Shown here in pieces: positions 14,215 through 17,700 of a stretch of DNA of 17,700 nt. Under the pieces are notes generated by a model that made no database searches, was not told the DNA's origin, and saw nothing but the letters and a program-made list of their open reading frames with translations. How positions within the stretch are numbered: position 1 is the stretch's first letter; each line of letters opens with the position of its first letter. Both the position numbers and the translations under genes were made by a program. Origin of the DNA: Acidimicrobiia bacterium UBA4744 (lineage in GTDB: Bacteria; Actinomycetota; Acidimicrobiia; Spongiisociales; UBA4744); contig DHIO01000055.1 in NCBI GenBank assembly GCA_002403855.1, positions 1-17,700 of the forward strand, in the 5' to 3' direction.

Positions 14215-15699
14215 ATGTTCGATCTCGTTGTGAAGAACGTGAGGGTCGTTCGACCCAACCATCCCGAGGTGGAGTCGTTGGACATAGCCATCAAGGACGG
14301 GACCTTCGCTCGACTGGCTCCGCATATCGATCCAACCGAGGCAACTGGGCTTCTCGACGGTGGTGGTCTTCTCGCCTTTCCAGGCGTGGTCGACGCTCAC
14401 ATGCACTTCGGCATTTACCACCCGTTGAGCGATGACATCGTATCCGAGAGCCGTACCGCCGCCACCGGCGGGGTTACCTCAGGAATCAGCTACATGCGGA
14501 CCGGCCAGTACTACATGAATAGGGGAGGCCCATACGCCGAGTTCCTCCCCGACGTGCTTTCAATCAGCGAAGGCCGCTCCTACATCGACTACGGGTACCA
14601 CGTCGCGCCGATGATGCAGCAACACATCGACGAGATCCCTGAGTTGATCGACCGGTTCGGCATTCCTTCCTACAAGATCTACATGTTCTACGGAAGCCAC
14701 GGCCTGCACGGAAGATCCGACGATCAGAGCTCCTTCCTGATGACGCCGCCCGATGAGCGGTACGACTACGCCCACTTCGAATTCATCATGCGGGGAGCAA
14801 AAGCGGCCATGGATCAGTTTCCCGAGAAGGCTGCCAACATCTCCGTGTCGCTTCACTGCGAAACGGCCGAGATCATGCGCGCCTACACGAAGATGGTGGA
14901 GGAAGCCGGCGAGTTGTCCGGTCTGGCCGCCTACGACGCTGCCCGGCCTCCCCATTCCGAAGGGCTGGCCATCGCGGTCGCCGCCTACTTGGCCCATGAA
15001 ACGGACTTCCCCAACATCAATCTCCTGCACCTCAGCTCCGCCAAGGCCATCGAGTCGGCGATGCTCATGGCGCAGACCTTCCCCCACATCGATTTCCGGC
15101 GTGAGGTCACCATCAGCCACCTCTTGGCGGATCTCGATCATGCCAACGGCAACTACGGGAAGGTCAACCCGCCCATCCGGCCCCGCGCCGACGTCGAGGC
15201 TCTTTGGCAGGCGGTCCTGGACGGCAACATCGACTGGGTGATCAGCGATCACGCCTGCTGCCGCGACGAACTGAAGGTGGACGCCGGCGACCCGGAGAAC
15301 GTCTGGCTGGCCAAGTCCGGATTCGGAGGAACCGAGTTCATCCTGCCCGGCATGGTGAGCGAAGCCCGCAAGCGAGGGCTTCCCCACCACCGGGTGGCCG
15401 AACTGGTCTCATGGAATGCGGCCCAGCGGTACGGGCTGTATTCCAAGGGAACCATCGACGTCGGATACGATGCCGACCTGGCCCTGGTCGACCCCGAGGA
15501 GACCTGGACGGTACAGAGCGCCGATTCCGAATCGGCACAGGGATACACTCCTTTCGAGGGTCACGAACTCACTGGGCGGGTGAAGCACGTACTGCTCCGC
15601 GGTAGGCAGATCGTGGATCGGGGAAGCGTGATCGGGGAACCTACCGGCCGCTACCTGGCGCGCCCGACCCTTCGAGATCAGGATCCCGGTGGACGGTAG
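14215..15699 (+). CDS. Dihydropyrimidinase/hydantoinase-like amidohydrolase
   Basis: The 494-residue protein is a full-length cyclic-amidohydrolase of the dihydropyrimidinase group. The binuclear-metal ligands all appear in order: His62 and His64 in DAHMHF, carbamylated Lys154 in SYKIYMFYG, His214 in SLHCET, His272 in LLHLSS, and Asp345 in WVISDHACC. The C-terminus returns to the small beta domain, with GTIDVGYDADLALVDPEETW (412-431). Family members open hydantoins, dihydropyrimidines, allantoin or related lactams. The loop GFGGTEFILPGM (369-380) replaces the common G-x-E-x-R-L-P-L, so the substrate may differ. I chose the ATG at 14215 because AAGGGG lies 7 nt before it and the usual N-terminal strand FDLVVKNVRVV follows. 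It is the last gene of the operon and overlaps the convergent iclR by 22 bp. No carbamoylase gene is present. Confidence 0.9.
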   Translation: MFDLVVKNVRVVRPNHPEVESLDIAIKDGTFARLAPHIDPTEATGLLDGGGLLAFPGVVDAHMHFGIYHPLSDDIVSESRTAATGGVTSGISYMRTGQYYMNRGGPYAEFLPDVLSISEGRSYIDYGYHVAPMMQQHIDEIPELIDRFGIPSYKIYMFYGSHGLHGRSDDQSSFLMTPPDERYDYAHFEFIMRGAKAAMDQFPEKAANISVSLHCETAEIMRAYTKMVEEAGELSGLAAYDAARPPHSEGLAIAVAAYLAHETDFPNINLLHLSSAKAIESAMLMAQTFPHIDFRREVTISHLLADLDHANGNYGKVNPPIRPRADVEALWQAVLDGNIDWVISDHACCRDELKVDAGDPENVWLAKSGFGGTEFILPGMVSEARKRGLPHHRVAELVSWNAAQRYGLYSKGTIDVGYDADLALVDPEETWTVQSADSESAQGYTPFEGHELTGRVKHVLLRGRQIVDRGSVIGEPTGRYLARPTLRDQDPGGR

Positions 15700-16475
15700 C
15701 CCATCTGACGGGAAAGGCGCTTCCCGGCCTCCACAATGAGGGTGGCGGCTTCTTCCGCCTCTTTCCGGAACCTCTCCACGGGGCCGCACAGGCTTGTAGA
15801 GGCAATCGGCCTGCCGCTGTGTTCGAGGATCGGAACGGCTACCGAGCCTGCTCCCGACTGCCGTTCGCCCATGGAAACTGCGAAACCCTTGGACCGAATC
15901 TCGGCGAGTTCGTCGAGCAACTGGTAGGGATCGGTGATCGTCAGGTCGGTGAGTGGCTCGAGATCCACGGTCGATAGATACTCATCGATCTCGTCCCCGG
16001 GCAGATAGGCAAGGAGCACCTTGGACGAACTGCCGGCATGCAAGGGAAACGACCGGCCGAGTGGCACCGTCATCTTCACTTCACGGGGCGGCGTGACCTG
16101 GTCGATGTAAATACGGTGCCATCCGGAGCGAATCGACAGGGTGGCGGTCTCCTGGGTCTTCTCGGACAGATCTCTCAGCACCGGGCGGGCGAGATCGCGG
16201 ACGTCGACGTGGCGGAGGAAGGCTAGGCCAACGGCAAGAGCAGTGGGCCCCAGCAGATAGCGGCGAGATACGGGGTCAACTTCGATGAATCCCTTGATGC
16301 GCAAGGAGTTGAGGATCCGATGTACCACTGCTTTCGAAATGCCCAACTCCTGGGCGATTTCCGTCACCCCGAGGGTCTGGCTGTCGGCGCGGGCGAACGT
16401 CTTGAGGACCTCGGCGGTTCGCTCGACGGCCGTGATCGTATGTCCGGCGGATGTGTCAGTCGTGGAATCTCGCAT
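15678..16475 (-). CDS. IclR-family transcriptional regulator
   Basis: The 265-residue protein has the IclR layout: an N-terminal winged helix-turn-helix (about 14-75; AVERTAEVLKTF, then VTEIAQELGISKAVVHRILNSL with the recognition helix near 46-58) and a C-terminal effector domain (about 90-257). The effector domain has VPLGRSFPLHAGSSSKVLLAY (137-157) and GERQSGAGSVAVPIL (203-217), both family blocks. IclR proteins are mostly dimeric regulators of catabolic genes that respond to a pathway metabolite. A palindrome like those at the two structural promoters lies 24 bp upstream of the ATG, so it probably regulates itself and the cluster. The gene converges on the hydantoinase-like gene with overlapping ends. 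The ligand is unknown. Confidence 0.93.
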   Translation of the reverse strand: MRDSTTDTSAGHTITAVERTAEVLKTFARADSQTLGVTEIAQELGISKAVVHRILNSLRIKGFIEVDPVSRRYLLGPTALAVGLAFLRHVDVRDLARPVLRDLSEKTQETATLSIRSGWHRIYIDQVTPPREVKMTVPLGRSFPLHAGSSSKVLLAYLPGDEIDEYLSTVDLEPLTDLTITDPYQLLDELAEIRSKGFAVSMGERQSGAGSVAVPILEHSGRPIASTSLCGPVERFRKEAEEAATLIVEAGKRLSRQMGYRPPGS

Positions 16476-16499
16476 CTTGTCGCCATCCTAATGGGTCTT

Positions 16500-16516
16500 G
16501 TTCCGCCGGGTGGAAC
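16500..16516. promoter_or_regulatory. IclR-type palindromic operator upstream of iclR
   Basis: GTTCCGCCGGGTGGAAC is a 17-bp palindrome with seven of eight pairs complementary about its centre at 16508. The right edge of the IclR gene start is 24 bp away. It shares GTTYCGC and GRAA with the palindromes in the caiB/citE and livJ/snoaL divergent regions. It lacks the extra CGAAACGG half-site that both of those carry, as might suit weaker autoregulation. Binding is inferred. Confidence 0.65.
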
Positions 16517-16890
16517 GATGATCCGGTGAGTGGATCGCGACCCCGAGCCAATAATGCCGGAAGATTCGAGGCGGGGGCCGTGCAAAGCGTGTCTGATGGT
16601 CGGTCAAACCATGTGTCGGTGCGGTCGACCGTTCGCGCAACGCCATTGCCGAATCGACTACTCGAGCGATCTGATACGACGCAGGGAAGTGCTCGTGGGA
16701 AGCAGGCCGGGGCATATGGGTGCCGGGCGCGACAGGACCGTGGCGTACCGGCTCCTGCGACATGGCGGCGGAGGGTCTGGCCTGCCTCGGGCGAGCGTCC
16801 CGGAGGTTCTCTCGGGGCGCGGTCGGGGCGCGAGGTGCTGCCTCCAACGTCCGCGCTTGTGGCTCTAGAACGCACGCGAGAAGCCACGAA

Positions 16891-16905
16891 CTTGCCGGCC
16901 GCAAG
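16891..16905. terminator. Possible weak hairpin after the ATP-grasp gene
   Basis: CTTGC (16891-16895) and GCAAG (16901-16905) form a 5-bp stem with loop CGGCC, 18 bp after the minus-strand stop at 16924. There is no clear T-run on either side, so it is a weak candidate at best. Confidence 0.2.
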
Positions 16906-16923
16906 GCCATGCGGGAGGGTCTC

Positions 16924-17700
16924 TCAGCGCGCAGCCAGCTTCCTTCTGGCACGCAAGGGAAGGCGGGCAAGATAGGTGAGTGCCGGGAGTGGGTCGGACC
17001 AGTTGAAGATCGGGTGGACGCAGGGGAACGAGTGGGCGAGGACGTTTCCCACCTGCATCTTGCCCCAGAGGCCGGGCTGCAAGAGTACGTGTTTGAGGTC
17101 TCCTTCCATGGCTTGGTAGCGAACGCCAATACGCGTGGATGCCGCTTGGACTTCCCGTCCGGTTGCGAGCCGCGCCCACGTGTCCATGGGCTGCATACCA
17201 CTGGCGTAGGGCAAGGCGAGAGCGCCGTAGATCCTGCCGTTGAAATCCGACAGGAGCGCCTCACCGCCTTTCGTGAGCCAGAACTGGAGATCCGCCAGGC
17301 CGAACCAACTCAGAGCGGTGAGAAAAGCCTGAACCCCGCGCTTCAATCGCGCGTCCGTGGGCACGGTTACGGCGCGTGCCGACTGGCCGGTTTCGGATCC
17401 TCCCAACCGGGTCGTCAAATGGGTAGCCACGGCCACAATCTCGTGCTCCCTGTCCGCCACCGCAACGAAATGCAGGACGCGCCCACGGCTGTATTCCTGG
17501 AAGACCGGATCCGCGCCCATAGTTCGCATGCGAGCTGCCGCCTCAGTCGCCTCCGCCCGGCTGTATGCGACAACCGTCTTCACACGATCCGCTTTGCGGG
17601 GCGTATTGGGGTCCCAGTGGAGTCTTGCCTTGACGACAATGGGGGGATCGAAGTCAGACAATGACTGAGTGGTCGCGACTCGGGTGTCCGGCGTGGAAAG
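16924..17700 (-). CDS. ATP-grasp domain protein, N-terminus beyond the window
   Basis: The visible part (258 residues) reads open in frame to the right edge, so the gene is incomplete. A TTG at 17661 is in frame, but the codons before it remain open and its use would begin the protein within the ATP-grasp domain, so it is probably not the start. PPIVVKARLHW fits the ATP-binding Lys strand, VFQEYSRGRVLHFVAV the QEY-x-x-G strand, and GLADLQFWLTKGGEALLSDFNGRIYG the C-terminal metal-binding strand, where D-F-N-G-R stands where E-x-N-x-R is common. ATP-grasp enzymes ligate a carboxylate to an amine or thiol with ATP. It has no operator of the cluster type and is separated from iclR by 448 bp, so it may be unrelated to the pathway. 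Confidence 0.75.
   Translation of the reverse strand, partial: LSTPDTRVATTQSLSDFDPPIVVKARLHWDPNTPRKADRVKTVVAYSRAEATEAAARMRTMGADPVFQEYSRGRVLHFVAVADREHEIVAVATHLTTRLGGSETGQSARAVTVPTDARLKRGVQAFLTALSWFGLADLQFWLTKGGEALLSDFNGRIYGALALPYASGMQPMDTWARLATGREVQAASTRIGVRYQAMEGDLKHVLLQPGLWGKMQVGNVLAHSFPCVHPIFNWSDPLPALTYLARLPLRARRKLAAR

Larger units (their letters stand above)
16476..16923. other. 448-bp stretch without a convincing gene
   Basis: This lies between iclR and the ATP-grasp gene, both on the minus strand. It has the iclR upstream region with one operator-like palindrome, and a small hairpin near its right end. Open frames on both strands exist, as expected for GC-rich DNA. None shows a domain motif or a good start, and the plus-strand ones are rich in Arg and Cys in an unconvincing way. 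I see nothing else in it. Confidence 0.6.

Noticed and set aside
16530..16868. A 112-codon plus-strand frame in the gap between iclR and the ATP-grasp gene
   Set aside because: Composition rich in Arg, Gly and Cys, no recognisable domain and no convincing ribosome site.
16720..17664. A 314-codon open frame on the plus strand
   Set aside because: It is antisense to the ATP-grasp gene, whose motifs are recognisable, and its own translation is low-complexity without a domain.

Overview
The window is GC-rich, densely packed bacterial DNA. The GC content, the GTG and TTG starts and a long Thr-rich linker behind the lipobox of the solute-binding lipoprotein suggest an actinomycete, perhaps Acidimicrobiia. 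That placement is an inference; no marker gene is present. I saw no RNA gene, insertion sequence or CRISPR array.

Layout. On the minus strand, 43-1315 carries a small alpha/beta-barrel protein and a CitE-like CoA lyase. Divergent from them, 1402-5542 is a plus-strand operon of a class III CoA-transferase, a cyclase-family hydrolase, an MmgE/PrpD protein and an SDR-fold protein. A minus-strand SnoaL-like gene (5555-5935) comes next. Divergent from it is a nine-gene plus-strand operon, 6047-15699: a complete branched-chain-amino-acid-type ABC importer (livJ, H, M, G, F order), a second MmgE/PrpD protein, a hydantoin-racemase-like protein, a fumarate-reductase-like flavoprotein and a dihydropyrimidinase/hydantoinase-like amidohydrolase. 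An IclR-family regulator (15678-16475, minus) converges on the operon end. After 448 bp without a convincing gene, an ATP-grasp gene enters from the right edge and is incomplete.

How they may work together. The importer brings in an amino-acid-like or carboxylated substrate. The amidohydrolase and cyclase family suggest opening of a cyclic amide, and the racemase, flavoprotein and MmgE/PrpD proteins suggest isomerisation, redox and dehydration or epimerisation steps. The CoA-transferase and CitE-like lyase suggest final activation and carbon-carbon cleavage. The substrate is not identifiable from sequence alone.

The strongest non-coding signal is a shared palindrome, consensus GTTYCGCYSRRYGRAAM. 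It occurs in the citE/caiB divergent region, in the snoaL/livJ divergent region and just upstream of iclR. In the two structural promoters it sits inside a 26-bp composite block that matches at 19 of 26 positions. This makes the cluster look like one self-contained IclR regulon.
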